From NCBI RefSeq assembly GCF_035593345.1, contig NZ_CP141606.1:3968001-4032000 (forward strand): DNA of 64,000 nucleotides. Reading direction: 5' to 3'. Source of the DNA: Lelliottia sp. JS-SCA-14 (GTDB taxonomy: Bacteria; Pseudomonadota; Gammaproteobacteria; Enterobacterales; Enterobacteriaceae). This document shows positions 19,987 to 31,012 of the stretch, in pieces. Position 1 is the first letter of the stretch, and each line of letters begins with the position of its first letter. The position numbers and the translations under genes were made by a program. Under the pieces are notes generated by a model. The model saw nothing but the letters and a program-made list of their open reading frames with translations, was not told the DNA's origin and did no database searches.

Positions 19987-20705
19987 TATTTAACCCTCTC
20001 GAACATTAAGTCCCATACACCGTGACCAAGACGATGGCCACGCTGTTCAAATTTCGTTACCGGACGTGAATCCGGTCGCGGTACGTAGTCGTTGCTCTGT
20101 GACTGGTTTTTATACCCGTCGAGTGACGACATCACTTCCAGCATGTGTTCCGCGTAAGGTTCCCAGTCGGTGGCCATATGGAAGACACCGCCCAGTTTTA
20201 GCTTACTTTTCACAAGCTCAGCAAATTCTGCCTGAACGATACGGCGTTTATTATGACGTGCTTTGTGCCACGGGTCAGGGAAAAAGAGTTGAACCATGTT
20301 CAAAGAATTGTCAGGAATCATTTTGTGCAGCACTTCGACCGCATCGTGGCACATGACGCGCAGGTTCTCGACGCCCTCTTCGTGCGCGGTGGCAAGGCAT
20401 GCGCCCACGCCCGGTGAGTGCACTTCGATGCCGAGGAAATTCTGCTCCGGACGCGCTTTCGCCATCGTCACCAGTGAAGAACCCATACCGAAACCGATCT
20501 CCAGGGTGATCGGCGCATCGCGACCAAACAGTTCGGCGAAGTCGACTGGCTGTTCGCTGAACTCAACGCCCATCACCGGCCAGTAGTTATCCAGCGCATG
20601 TTGCTGCCCTTTTGTCAGGCGCCCCTGACGGCGGACAAAGCTGCGAATACGGCGCAGCGGGCGACCGTTTTCATCAAATTCCGGTGAAATGACGTCGTTT
20701 TTCAT
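19986..20705 (-). CDS. trmB: tRNA (guanine-N7-)-methyltransferase
   Basis: Makes m7G46 in the variable loop of tRNAs with SAM. The ATG at 20705 gives 239 residues beginning [20 protein letters not shown], as in E. coli; an upstream start at 20747 would add 14 unmatched residues. The SAM motif is [12 protein letters not shown] near residue 70, with [11 protein letters not shown] and the catalytic-region segment [15 protein letters not shown] near residue 142. It is divergent from mutY. Confidence 0.96.
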   Translation of the reverse strand: MKNDVISPEFDENGRPLRRIRSFVRRQGRLTKGQQHALDNYWPVMGVEFSEQPVDFAELFGRDAPITLEIGFGMGSSLVTMAKARPEQNFLGIEVHSPGVGACLATAHEEGVENLRVMCHDAVEVLHKMIPDNSLNMVQLFFPDPWHKARHNKRRIVQAEFAELVKSKLKLGGVFHMATDWEPYAEHMLEVMSSLDGYKNQSQSNDYVPRPDSRPVTKFEQRGHRLGHGVWDLMFERVK

Positions 20706-20849
20706 AAAAGAGTAGTCTGCTTGTGAGATTGTTCGGGAAACGGGCATTATCCAAAGTTAAGCCCTGTATGCAAGCATGGGAAAGATCCGGTTTACAGTCG
20801 CAAGGCGCTGTGCTGCAATCTGCGTCCCTGATTATGCGAATCGATACTC

Positions 20850-23400
<2,551 letters not shown>

Positions 23401-23407
23401 GTTTTAC

Positions 23408-23523
23408 TTCACCCCTCACCCTAACCCTCTCCCAAAGGGAGAGGGGACGGTCCGGTGTTCTCCCTCCCCCGCTGAGGACGGTTTTTCTCCCTCTCCCTGC
23501 GGGAGAGGGCCGGGGTGAGGGCA
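23408..23523. repeat. GC-rich palindromic repeats between mltC and nupG
   Basis: Two copies of the ccctctcccaaagggagagg family, in the same style as at 18757-18892, separated by a less regular stretch. They lie directly after mltC. Confidence 0.75.
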
Positions 23524-23559
23524 ACAGACCGCACCAGCCACACCCCATCCATACGAAAA

Positions 23560-23575
23560 TGTTATTTGCATCACA
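23560..23575 (+). promoter_or_regulatory. Candidate CRP site upstream of nupG
   Basis: The sequence tgttatttgcatcaca has CRP half-sites (TGTTA, TCACA) with a six-base spacer, 145 bases upstream of nupG. E. coli nupG is activated by CRP-cAMP and repressed by CytR and DeoR. No CytR octamer pair was assigned here. Confidence 0.5.
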
Positions 23576-23719
23576 ATCTAAACTGCAAATTAATGAGGAT
23601 TGCATTTTTTTGCGGGAGGTAACAAAACATAACCTCGCCTGCTGATAGAATTGCATCAAATAACAACCCTGAATGTTCCCATAACAACATATCTCCCGCT
23701 CAATTGTGAGGAAAGTAAC

Positions 23720-24976
23720 ATGAACCTTAAGCTGCAGCTTAAAATCTTGTCGTTTCTGCAGTTCTGTCTGTGGGGTAGCTGGCTAACCACGCTCGGCTCC
23801 TACATGTTTGTGACGCTCAAGTTCGACGGTGCGTCTATCGGTGCCGTATATAGCTCGCTGGGTATTGCAGCGGTCTTTATGCCAACGCTTCTGGGGATCG
23901 TGGCGGACAAATGGATTAGCGCAAAATGGCTCTACGCGCTTTGTCACCTGGTGGGGGCAGGAACGCTGTTTATGGCAGCCGGGGTGACCACGCCGGGGGC
24001 GATGTTTATGGTGATCCTCCTGAACTCGCTGGCCTATATGCCAACGCTGGGGCTTATCAACACAATCTCCTACTACCGCATTAAATCTGCGGGCATGGAC
24101 ATCGTGACGGACTTCCCGCCAATCCGTATCTGGGGCACCATCGGCTTTATCATGGCGATGTGGGGCGTGAGCTTCGCAGGCTTTGAGCTGAGCCACATGC
24201 AGCTCTATATCGGTGCTGGCCTGTCCGTTCTGCTGGCCCTGTTCACGCTGACCCTGCCGCACATTCCGGTGTCTAATCAGCAGCAGAAACAGAGCTGGAG
24301 CTCCATGCTCGGTCTGGATGCGTTCGCGCTGTTCAAAAACAAACGCATGGCGATCTTCTTTATCTTCTCCATGCTGTTGGGCGCTGAGCTGCAAATCACC
24401 AACATGTTCGGGAACACCTTCCTGCACAGCTTCGATAACAACCCGCTGTTCTCCGGTAGCTTTATCGTTGAGCACGCGTCGGTGATGATGTCGATTTCGC
24501 AGATCTCTGAAACCCTGTTCATCCTGACCATCCCGTTCTTCCTGAGCCGCTACGGCATCAAGAACGTGATGCTGATCAGTATCTTCGCGTGGATGCTGCG
24601 CTTCGGTCTGTTCGCCTACGGCGACCCAACGCCGTTCGGCACCGTGCTGCTGGTTCTGTCGATGATTGTTTACGGCTGCGCCTTCGACTTCTTCAACATC
24701 TCCGGTTCGGTGTTTGTCGAAAAAGAAGTTAAGCCTGAAATCCGCGCCAGTGCTCAGGGTATGTTCCTGATGATGACCAACGGTTTCGGCTGTATTCTCG
24801 GCGGCATCGTGAGCGGTAAAGTCGTGGAAATGTATACCACCAACGGGATCACCGACTGGCAGCCAGTGTGGCTGATCTTCGCCGGTTACTCGCTGGTGCT
24901 GTTCTTCGCCTTCATCGCCCTGTTCAAATACAAACACGTCCGTGTTCCGAATGGCGCACAGCCAATCGCACATTAA
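23720..24976 (+). CDS. nupG: Nucleoside:proton symporter NupG
   Basis: Inner-membrane MFS transporter for purine and pyrimidine nucleosides. The ATG at 23720, preceded by gaggaaag, gives 418 residues starting MNLKLQLKILSFLQFCLWGS, the E. coli length; longer frames upstream have no family match. About twelve hydrophobic helices are visible, with the NHS-family segments GSWLTTLGSYMF near residue 20, TDFPPIRIWGTIGFI near residue 130 and FDFFNISGSVFVEKEV near residue 335. Confidence 0.96.
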   Translation: MNLKLQLKILSFLQFCLWGSWLTTLGSYMFVTLKFDGASIGAVYSSLGIAAVFMPTLLGIVADKWISAKWLYALCHLVGAGTLFMAAGVTTPGAMFMVILLNSLAYMPTLGLINTISYYRIKSAGMDIVTDFPPIRIWGTIGFIMAMWGVSFAGFELSHMQLYIGAGLSVLLALFTLTLPHIPVSNQQQKQSWSSMLGLDAFALFKNKRMAIFFIFSMLLGAELQITNMFGNTFLHSFDNNPLFSGSFIVEHASVMMSISQISETLFILTIPFFLSRYGIKNVMLISIFAWMLRFGLFAYGDPTPFGTVLLVLSMIVYGCAFDFFNISGSVFVEKEVKPEIRASAQGMFLMMTNGFGCILGGIVSGKVVEMYTTNGITDWQPVWLIFAGYSLVLFFAFIALFKYKHVRVPNGAQPIAH

Positions 24977-24988
24977 GATGTGATGCTC

Positions 24989-25066
24989 TTGTGCCGGGTG
25001 GCGGCTTCGCCTTACCCGGCCTAAGGCTTTTGTAGGCCCGGCAAGCCTAGCGCCGCCGGGCAACAT
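24989..25066. repeat. REP pair at the nupG/citG junction
   Basis: Two inverted REP units (gccgggtggcggcttcgcct and gcccggcaagcctagcgccg) between convergent genes. The right-hand unit encodes the last residues and stop codon of citG. Confidence 0.8.
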
Positions 25067-25860
25067 TCCGCCAGCACAATCCCCACCGACAGCAAATCCG
25101 CACTGCCTCCCGGGCTTAAGTTTCGCGCAATCAGCGCATTATCCATCTCCGCCAGCGCCGCCCGATCCCAGCCATGAGCCACGAGGTTCTGAGCGTATCG
25201 CTGCACATAGCGCAGCCCTTCCATCCCGCCGCGCGACACCAGATTACTGTCCTGATTCACCGCCATTAAGCGCAACAGCAAATCATGCAGCGACTGACGA
25301 TTCCACTGCGCCAGCACCTTTCTTACCGTCGTAAACCCGCTCTCCGCTTCGCCGCGCGCCCCCGTTAGACCATAATCCTGATATTGACGTTCACCGGCGG
25401 TTGCCCTGCCCGAACGGTCCACCAGCTCGCGATCCACCAGCCCGCGGCACATGTTACTTACCTCACAACAGAGTGTGTGTGCATTCACATTCAGCACCCG
25501 CCCGGCGGCATAACAGAGCAACCCCAGCGCAAAAATCCCGCCTTTGTGGGTATTGATCCCTCCCGTTGCGGCGTACATCGCCTGCTCGCAGGCCATCCCC
25601 ATCGGACGAATCAGGCGCAGTTGTTCTGAGGCCGGTTTCGCGGCATGTTCCGCGCCCAACTCCGCAAAGCGCGAAAACCACGGCGCGATGGCCGTGATGC
25701 TGCGGACAAACAGCCCGTGATCCATATCGCGATGCGAACCGCTATTGAGCTTGTCCACCAGCCCCGGCTTCGGTGTGAGCTCCAGCTCCAGCCACAGAGC
25801 CTCTTCGGCGAGCTGTGGCACATCTATGATGCGCGGTTTAGTCGCGAGCGAACCAGGCAT
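25021..25860 (-). CDS. citG: Triphosphoribosyl-dephospho-CoA synthase CitG
   Basis: Builds 2'-(5''-triphosphoribosyl)-3'-dephospho-CoA from ATP and dephospho-CoA, the precursor of the citrate lyase prosthetic group. The 279-residue product has the CitG signatures LELTPKPGLVDKLNSGSHRD near residue 26, GINTHKGGIFALGLLC near residue 101 and SPGGSADLLSVGI near the end. The last ten or so residues (ALGLPGLQKP) and the stop are encoded within a REP unit, so the natural C terminus has been extended or replaced. Its start overlaps citX by 23 bases. Confidence 0.93.
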   Translation of the reverse strand: MPGSLATKPRIIDVPQLAEEALWLELELTPKPGLVDKLNSGSHRDMDHGLFVRSITAIAPWFSRFAELGAEHAAKPASEQLRLIRPMGMACEQAMYAATGGINTHKGGIFALGLLCYAAGRVLNVNAHTLCCEVSNMCRGLVDRELVDRSGRATAGERQYQDYGLTGARGEAESGFTTVRKVLAQWNRQSLHDLLLRLMAVNQDSNLVSRGGMEGLRYVQRYAQNLVAHGWDRAALAEMDNALIARNLSPGGSADLLSVGIVLAECCPAALGLPGLQKP

Positions 25861-26377
25861 CGATCATCTTCTCCACGCGGGCGACAACCTGCTCGACCGG
25901 ATGCTGACGCGAGCGGGAACAGGCGTGAGCGGGTTCGTCACAGATCAGGCAGCGACGCATGTTCTCACCCAGCGAACGCCGCCCGACGTGCCCGACGCTC
26001 GGACAAATCACGTCCATATCCCACAGCCGCCCAAGCGGATGCGTCTGTTCCAGCTCGGCGCAGTGGGCTTTGATTTCCGGTGCCTGATGGGCCACGCACC
26101 ACATGGCTTCCGGCCCCGTCGGCAGCCACAAAACCTGACGATCGAGCACCTGCCAGCGGTGTTCCCACAGTAGCTGATCGCACATCTGCAACGCCACACC
26201 CATGGTATTGCGATAGCGCAGGCTGTCTTTGATTTCACCGGGCGTCACCAGGGTCAGGGAAATCACCGGTTGTTGATAGTGCGTAAGCCAGTCAGCCTGA
26301 CGCGCCGCACGGCTCTCTTTCGCCGCCAGCATCTGCGTAAGGCTGACACCCGTTTGCACGGGTGTCGCGGTTGTCAT
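25838..26377 (-). CDS. citX: Apo-citrate lyase phosphoribosyl-dephospho-CoA transferase CitX
   Basis: Transfers the prosthetic-group precursor onto the acyl carrier protein CitD. The 179-residue product has family signatures VSLTLVTPGEIKDS near residue 40, HPLGRLWDMDVI near residue 112 and RRCLICDEPAHACSRSRQH near residue 140. It lies between citF and citG with tight spacing: two bases to citF, and an overlap with citG. Confidence 0.93.
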   Translation of the reverse strand: MTTATPVQTGVSLTQMLAAKESRAARQADWLTHYQQPVISLTLVTPGEIKDSLRYRNTMGVALQMCDQLLWEHRWQVLDRQVLWLPTGPEAMWCVAHQAPEIKAHCAELEQTHPLGRLWDMDVICPSVGHVGRRSLGENMRRCLICDEPAHACSRSRQHPVEQVVARVEKMIDAWFARD

Positions 26378-26379
26378 GA

Positions 26380-27900
26380 TTATGACTCCTTAACCTGTCG
26401 GACGGTGTCGATCACGCTGCCGTCACGGTAGCGGATCACGCCGACGATTTTGTTGGTAAATTCAATAGGTTTTGGCTCGCCGGTGAGCGAAATTGCTCGC
26501 GCATATAGAGCCTCGATATCAACAACTTTTAGCCCGGCCGCTTCCAGCCGCTCGCGGATCTCCGGGCGTGCTGGATTGACGGCGATACCGTGATCGGTCA
26601 CCAGCACGTCGATACTTTCCCCTGGCGTTAAGCGCGTGGTCACACGTTTCACCACCGTCGGGATACGGCTGCGCAGCAGCGGTGCGACGACAATCGTCAG
26701 GTTCGCGGCGGCCGCCACATCGCAGTGCCCGCCCGATGCCCCGCGCATCACTCCGTCGGAGCCGGTAATGACGTTAACGTTGAAATCGACGTCAATTTCC
26801 AGCGCGCTGAGGATCACAACGTCGAGCTGATCGCAGCTCGCCGCTTTGCTGCCCGGATTGGCGTAGACGTTGGTGGAGATCTCCACGTGATTCGGATTGC
26901 GCGCCAGCGAGGCCGCGGCCTGTCCGTCAAAACATTGAGTATCGAGCAGTTTTTCAATCAGCCCTTTCTCATGCAGATCGACCAGGCTGCCGGTGATCCC
27001 GCCCAGCGCGAAGCGCGCCTTCACGCCGCTGCGCTCCATTTTTTCGCCCATAAAGCGCGTACAGGCGGTGGCCGCTGCGCCGGAGCCGGTTTGCATCGAG
27101 AAACCGTTTTTGAAATAGCCGGAGTGTTCAATCACATCTGCCGCATAGCGGGCAATCATCAGCTCTCGCGGATTACTGGTGACACGCGCCGCGCCGACGC
27201 TGATCTTCGCCGGATCGCCCACGCTCTCGACCTGCACGACATAGTCCACGCGATCCTGCACCAGGCTGGCGGGCATGTTCGGGAACGGCACCAGCTCCTC
27301 CGTGAGCAGCACCACTTTGCGGGCAAAATGGGCATCGACCATCGCATAGCCCAGCGAGCCGCAGCAAGATTTGCCCTGAGTGCCGTTGGCGTTACCAAAC
27401 TCATCGCTGCACGGCACGCCGAGGAACGCGACGTCGATGTTCAGCTCGCCGTCCTGCAGAAGTTTGACGCGTCCGCCGTGGGAGTGGATCTGCACTGGCT
27501 CGTCCATCAGCCCGTGAGAGATGGCGTCCGCCAGTTTGCCGCGCATCCCGGAGGTGTAGATCCGGGTGATCACACCGCTCTGAATATGTTCGATCAGCGC
27601 ATCGTTGCAGGTCATCAGCGAGCTGGACGCCAGGGTCAGATTTTTAAAGCCCATTTTAGCCAGCAGCGCGACAACGTTATTAATCACCCGGTCGCCTTCG
27701 CGAAACGCATGATGAAACGAAATGGTCATCCCGTCCTGCAGGCCGCTGCGCTTCACCGCCTCTTCCAGGCTTTCACACAGCTTGCGGTGATGTTTGGCGT
27801 CGACGTCGGCCAGCCACGGCGTGGCGCTGTGGGCCGTATCAAAGGGTTTGAGTTCCCGCAGATGGGGGAAATTCAGGTGGAGCAATTCTGTCTGATTCAT
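26380..27900 (-). CDS. citF: Citrate lyase alpha subunit (citrate:acetyl-ACP transferase)
   Basis: Swaps the acetyl group on the acyl carrier protein for citrate, forming citryl-ACP. The ATG at 27900 gives 506 residues beginning MNQTELLHLNFPHLRELKPF, close to the Klebsiella protein; the frame runs upstream into citE sequence without a family match. CitF segments include SFHHAFREGDRVINNV, IYTSGMRGKLADAISHGLM and TGSDGVMRGASGGHCDVA. It follows citE by ten bases in the order citC-citD-citE-citF-citX-citG. Confidence 0.95.
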   Translation of the reverse strand: MNQTELLHLNFPHLRELKPFDTAHSATPWLADVDAKHHRKLCESLEEAVKRSGLQDGMTISFHHAFREGDRVINNVVALLAKMGFKNLTLASSSLMTCNDALIEHIQSGVITRIYTSGMRGKLADAISHGLMDEPVQIHSHGGRVKLLQDGELNIDVAFLGVPCSDEFGNANGTQGKSCCGSLGYAMVDAHFARKVVLLTEELVPFPNMPASLVQDRVDYVVQVESVGDPAKISVGAARVTSNPRELMIARYAADVIEHSGYFKNGFSMQTGSGAAATACTRFMGEKMERSGVKARFALGGITGSLVDLHEKGLIEKLLDTQCFDGQAAASLARNPNHVEISTNVYANPGSKAASCDQLDVVILSALEIDVDFNVNVITGSDGVMRGASGGHCDVAAAANLTIVVAPLLRSRIPTVVKRVTTRLTPGESIDVLVTDHGIAVNPARPEIRERLEAAGLKVVDIEALYARAISLTGEPKPIEFTNKIVGVIRYRDGSVIDTVRQVKES

Positions 27901-27910
27901 TGTGTCATCC

Positions 27911-28786
27911 TTAGCGACGCACGCCGGAGGCAGCGGCGCGTTCCAGCACCCTCTGCGCGTGGTCAATAATCGGCGCATCGACCATTTTGCCGTTGAGCGA
28001 CACCACGCCCAGGCCGTTGCGTTCGCCCTCTTCTGCCGCTTCGATCACTAACTTCGCGTGATCCACTTCCTGCTGAGTCGGCGCGTAGGCGTTGTGCAGC
28101 AGGTCGATCTGGCGCGGGTTGATCAGCGATTTGCCGTTGAAGCCCATCTTGCGGATCAGGTTAACTTCGCGCAGGAACCCGGCTTCGTCGTTGACGTCTG
28201 ACCACACCACGTCGAAGGCGTCGATCCCGGCGGCGCGCGCCGCGTGCAGCACGGCGCAGCGGGCATAGAACAGCTCGGTGCCGTCGCCGCGTTCGGTTTG
28301 CATATCCATCACGTAGTCAAACGCCGCCAGGGCGATACCGATCAGGCGCGGGGAACTGCGGGCAATCGCCACGGCGTTAATCACGCCAATCGCCGATTCA
28401 ATCGCCGCCATTACGCGCGTTGAGCCGACTTCGCGGCCACACTCGCGCTCAATGCGCTCCAGATGGCCTTCCAGCTCGAAGATATCTTCCGGGGTGTCGG
28501 TTTTCGGCAGACGGATCACGTCCACGCCCGCGCGCACCGCCGCTTCGAGATCCAGCAGACCAAACGGCGTGCTCAGCGGATTGATGCGGACCACGGTTTC
28601 GATATCCTGATACATCGGGTGCTGCAGCGCGTGGAAGACCAGCAGGCGTGCGGTGTCTTTCTCGCGCAGGGCCACGGCGTCTTCGAGGTCAAACATGATG
28701 GAGTCAGGGCGATAGATAAACGCGGTAGAGAGCATGGCGGCGTTGGCACCCGGTAAAAACAGCATACTGCGACGGAGTTTATTCAT
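27911..28786 (-). CDS. citE: Citrate lyase beta subunit (citryl-ACP lyase)
   Basis: Cleaves citryl-ACP into acetyl-ACP and oxaloacetate. The 291-residue TIM-barrel product starts [18 protein letters not shown] and has the HpcH/CitE signatures [16 protein letters not shown] near residue 32, [10 protein letters not shown] near residue 65 and [14 protein letters not shown] near residue 124. The start codon overlaps the citD stop (ATGA), which should help subunit stoichiometry. Confidence 0.96.
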   Translation of the reverse strand: MNKLRRSMLFLPGANAAMLSTAFIYRPDSIMFDLEDAVALREKDTARLLVFHALQHPMYQDIETVVRINPLSTPFGLLDLEAAVRAGVDVIRLPKTDTPEDIFELEGHLERIERECGREVGSTRVMAAIESAIGVINAVAIARSSPRLIGIALAAFDYVMDMQTERGDGTELFYARCAVLHAARAAGIDAFDVVWSDVNDEAGFLREVNLIRKMGFNGKSLINPRQIDLLHNAYAPTQQEVDHAKLVIEAAEEGERNGLGVVSLNGKMVDAPIIDHAQRVLERAAASGVRR

Positions 28787-29076
28787 GACATTTTGCTCCA
28801 GTCGATCTGCTGCGTTTCTGAGGCGCGGATCAGCGCACTTTGCAGGCGGGCGCGGATCACACAGTCCAGCGCCCCTTTGTCTTCAACGATAATCAGCCCC
28901 TGGCGCACGTCCATGGCGCGCAGAGTTTCATCGACCACCTGGCGGATCTGCTCGCCAAACTGCTTAATCACTTCACTGTGGATGACAATCTCCAGCTCGC
29001 CGTGGGCGGGGGCGATTTTCACCATCAGGTCGCTGGACTCCTGCGTTCCGGCCAGCGCCTCCCTTACAATATTCAT
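28783..29076 (-). CDS. citD: Citrate lyase acyl carrier protein (gamma subunit)
   Basis: A 97-residue acyl carrier protein that carries the phosphoribosyl-dephospho-CoA arm. It starts [20 protein letters not shown]; Ser14 in GTQESSD is the attachment residue in the family. A longer frame upstream is antisense or out of frame with citC and is rejected. The 3' end overlaps citE by four bases. Confidence 0.95.
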   Translation of the reverse strand: MNIVREALAGTQESSDLMVKIAPAHGELEIVIHSEVIKQFGEQIRQVVDETLRAMDVRQGLIIVEDKGALDCVIRARLQSALIRASETQQIDWSKMS

Positions 29077-29092
29077 GATAAATTCCTGATAG

Positions 29093-30118
29093 TTATGCGA
29101 CTTCCGCGCTCGCGCTGTAGTGCGCTTCGAGATGCGCGAAAGTGGACTCCGGGACAATTTCCCGAATGCGGGAAAACTGCTGTGTCTTGAGTAAACGGCG
29201 CACTTCTGACGCCGAAATAGCGTTTCCTGTCGCCTTGATGCGCGGCATTTCCACCACCTCGATTTCCGCTGCGAGGAGCTGATGCAGCGTCTGGTTGTAC
29301 TGACGGGTGATGTCGCAAAACGGCTCCGAGCCGATAAAGCGATGGGTGATCCCAAGCGCGGGGGCGATAAAGTCGCGGAAAATCAGTACGTCGATTTCGC
29401 TCCACGCCTGCTGCACCTTCCCGGTCTCTTTGAGGAAATAGGCCGGGAAGGTGGCGCGGGAGATGATGTACTGCGACCCTTCTTGCACCGAGACATTTGG
29501 CAGATGTGCCACACCCGCGCGGACCATCTCCAGACGGTCGCAAAACGGGAAGAACGACGCATCTTCGCGCACCACGAACAGGTGCAGCCAGTCGCACTGG
29601 TTCGCCGCCTGCTCCACGAGATGTCGATGCCCGAGGGTGAACGGATTGGCGTTCATCACTATCGCGCCGATTTTTTCCCCGCACTTGCGGCTACGTTGCA
29701 GCGAGCGACAGTAACGCTCGATACCCTGCGGCGTGTTTTCCAGCAGCACCGCGTTGTTGCCGCTCTGGGCAATCGGCCAGAAACCGCTGCGGGCGAAGCG
29801 CTCTTTGTTGCACGGGCGGGTGCAGAGAAAGAGGTGAAAATGGCCGCGCGCCAGCGCAGCGTTTTCCACTTCGGCCAGCAGACGAGCGCTGAGATTCGCG
29901 CCCCTTAGCTTTTCATCGACCGCCACGCACTTGATGACATTGGCAGCGAGCCCTGCGCATCCCACTAACTGCGTGCCGGACCAGGCCTCCACAAACAGCG
30001 TGATGTCGTTGTCCAGCCCCAGGCCGCTGTCCGCCAGCAGATAGCGAATCTGGCTTAAGCGTTCCGGGTGTTGCGCGACAATCGTATGGCGAAAGTCGAT
30101 AGGGAGTTGCGAGTGCAT
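29093..30118 (-). CDS. citC: [Citrate (pro-3S)-lyase] ligase
   Basis: Activates citrate lyase by acetylating the thiol of the CitD prosthetic group, using ATP and acetate. The 341-residue product has an N-terminal GNAT-like domain (AVDEKLRGANLSARLL near residue 67) and a C-terminal nucleotidyltransferase domain with NANPFTLGHRHLVEQA near residue 155, whose TLGH is the HxGH-type ATP site. AISASEVRRLL near residue 305 is also typical. It is the first citrate lyase gene of the run, 13 bases after the FAH-family gene. Confidence 0.94.
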   Translation of the reverse strand: MHSQLPIDFRHTIVAQHPERLSQIRYLLADSGLGLDNDITLFVEAWSGTQLVGCAGLAANVIKCVAVDEKLRGANLSARLLAEVENAALARGHFHLFLCTRPCNKERFARSGFWPIAQSGNNAVLLENTPQGIERYCRSLQRSRKCGEKIGAIVMNANPFTLGHRHLVEQAANQCDWLHLFVVREDASFFPFCDRLEMVRAGVAHLPNVSVQEGSQYIISRATFPAYFLKETGKVQQAWSEIDVLIFRDFIAPALGITHRFIGSEPFCDITRQYNQTLHQLLAAEIEVVEMPRIKATGNAISASEVRRLLKTQQFSRIREIVPESTFAHLEAHYSASAEVA

Positions 30119-30131
30119 GCTGCCGCCTTAA

Positions 30132-30995
30132 TCAGTGCGCTGCCGCCAGGGTTTGCGCGGGTGCTTCCATGATCACATTGCTCAGATGACCGATATTTTC
30201 GATCTCCACCTCAATACGATCGCCCTCTTTCATAAACAGTGGCGGGTTGCGTTTCTTACCCACGCCGCCCGGCGATCCGGTGATGATCACGTCGCCTGGG
30301 CTGAGGCGGGTAAAGGTACTGATGTATTCGATCAGCTCCGCGACCTTGTGGATCATGCTGCTGGTGTTGTCTTCCTGCACCATGCGGCCATTGAGCCAGG
30401 TGCGGATCGCCAGACTGTGCGGGTCCGGTATCTCATCGGCGGTGGCCATCCACGGGCCGAACGCGCCGGTCTGCCGCCAGTTTTTTCCGGCGGTGAACCA
30501 GGTGTGCTGCCAGTCGCGGGCGGAACCGTCCATGTAGCAGCTGTAGCCGCCGACGTGGCGCAGGGCGTCTTCACGGCGGATGTTCTCGCCGCCTTTACCG
30601 ATGATCACCGCCAGCTCGCCTTCGTAGTCAAATTCACAGGAGTGGCGCGGTTTGAGCACCGGCGAATTGTGCCCGGTCTGTGAATCCGCAAAGCGAACGA
30701 ACAGCGTCGGGGCCGGGTTGTGCTGGTCAAACTCTTTGCGTTTGTCGGCGTAGTTCATGCCCACGCAGAGGATTTTTTCCGGCTGCTCAATCACCGGCAA
30801 AAAGGTGATGGCGCTCATCGGAATATCCACGGCGTCGCTGAGATAACGCGTGGCATCCGCCAGGCCGTTACCCTGCAATAGCGCTTTGAGGTCGCTGTAG
30901 CGATCGCCCAGACGGCGACCTAAATCCACCACTCCGTCGGCCTGCACGATGCCGTAGCTGCGTTTACCCTGATACAGAAAACTTGCGAGTTTCAT
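30132..30995 (-). CDS. Fumarylacetoacetate hydrolase family protein in the citrate cluster
   Basis: A 287-residue protein with a C-terminal FAH domain: GMNYADKRKEF near residue 79, the metal ligands in FDYEGELAVIIGKG (two Glu near residues 123-125) and YMDGSARDWQ (Asp near residue 155), and ITGSPGGVGKKR near residue 238. FAH-family members include oxaloacetate decarboxylases and tautomerases (FAHD1 type) as well as hydratases and hydrolases. Its position between the citrate carrier and citC, with no oadGAB in the window, suggests that it acts on oxaloacetate. That role is inferred. It could also act on another beta-keto acid. Confidence 0.85.
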   Translation of the reverse strand: MKLASFLYQGKRSYGIVQADGVVDLGRRLGDRYSDLKALLQGNGLADATRYLSDAVDIPMSAITFLPVIEQPEKILCVGMNYADKRKEFDQHNPAPTLFVRFADSQTGHNSPVLKPRHSCEFDYEGELAVIIGKGGENIRREDALRHVGGYSCYMDGSARDWQHTWFTAGKNWRQTGAFGPWMATADEIPDPHSLAIRTWLNGRMVQEDNTSSMIHKVAELIEYISTFTRLSPGDVIITGSPGGVGKKRNPPLFMKEGDRIEVEIENIGHLSNVIMEAPAQTLAAAH

Positions 30996-31012
30996 TATTC
31001 TTTCCTGAAGAC

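Noticed and set aside
30132..30995. Direct naming as oxaloacetate decarboxylase
   Set aside because: The FAH family covers many reactions and the sequence alone does not fix the substrate, so the role is given as a hypothesis only.
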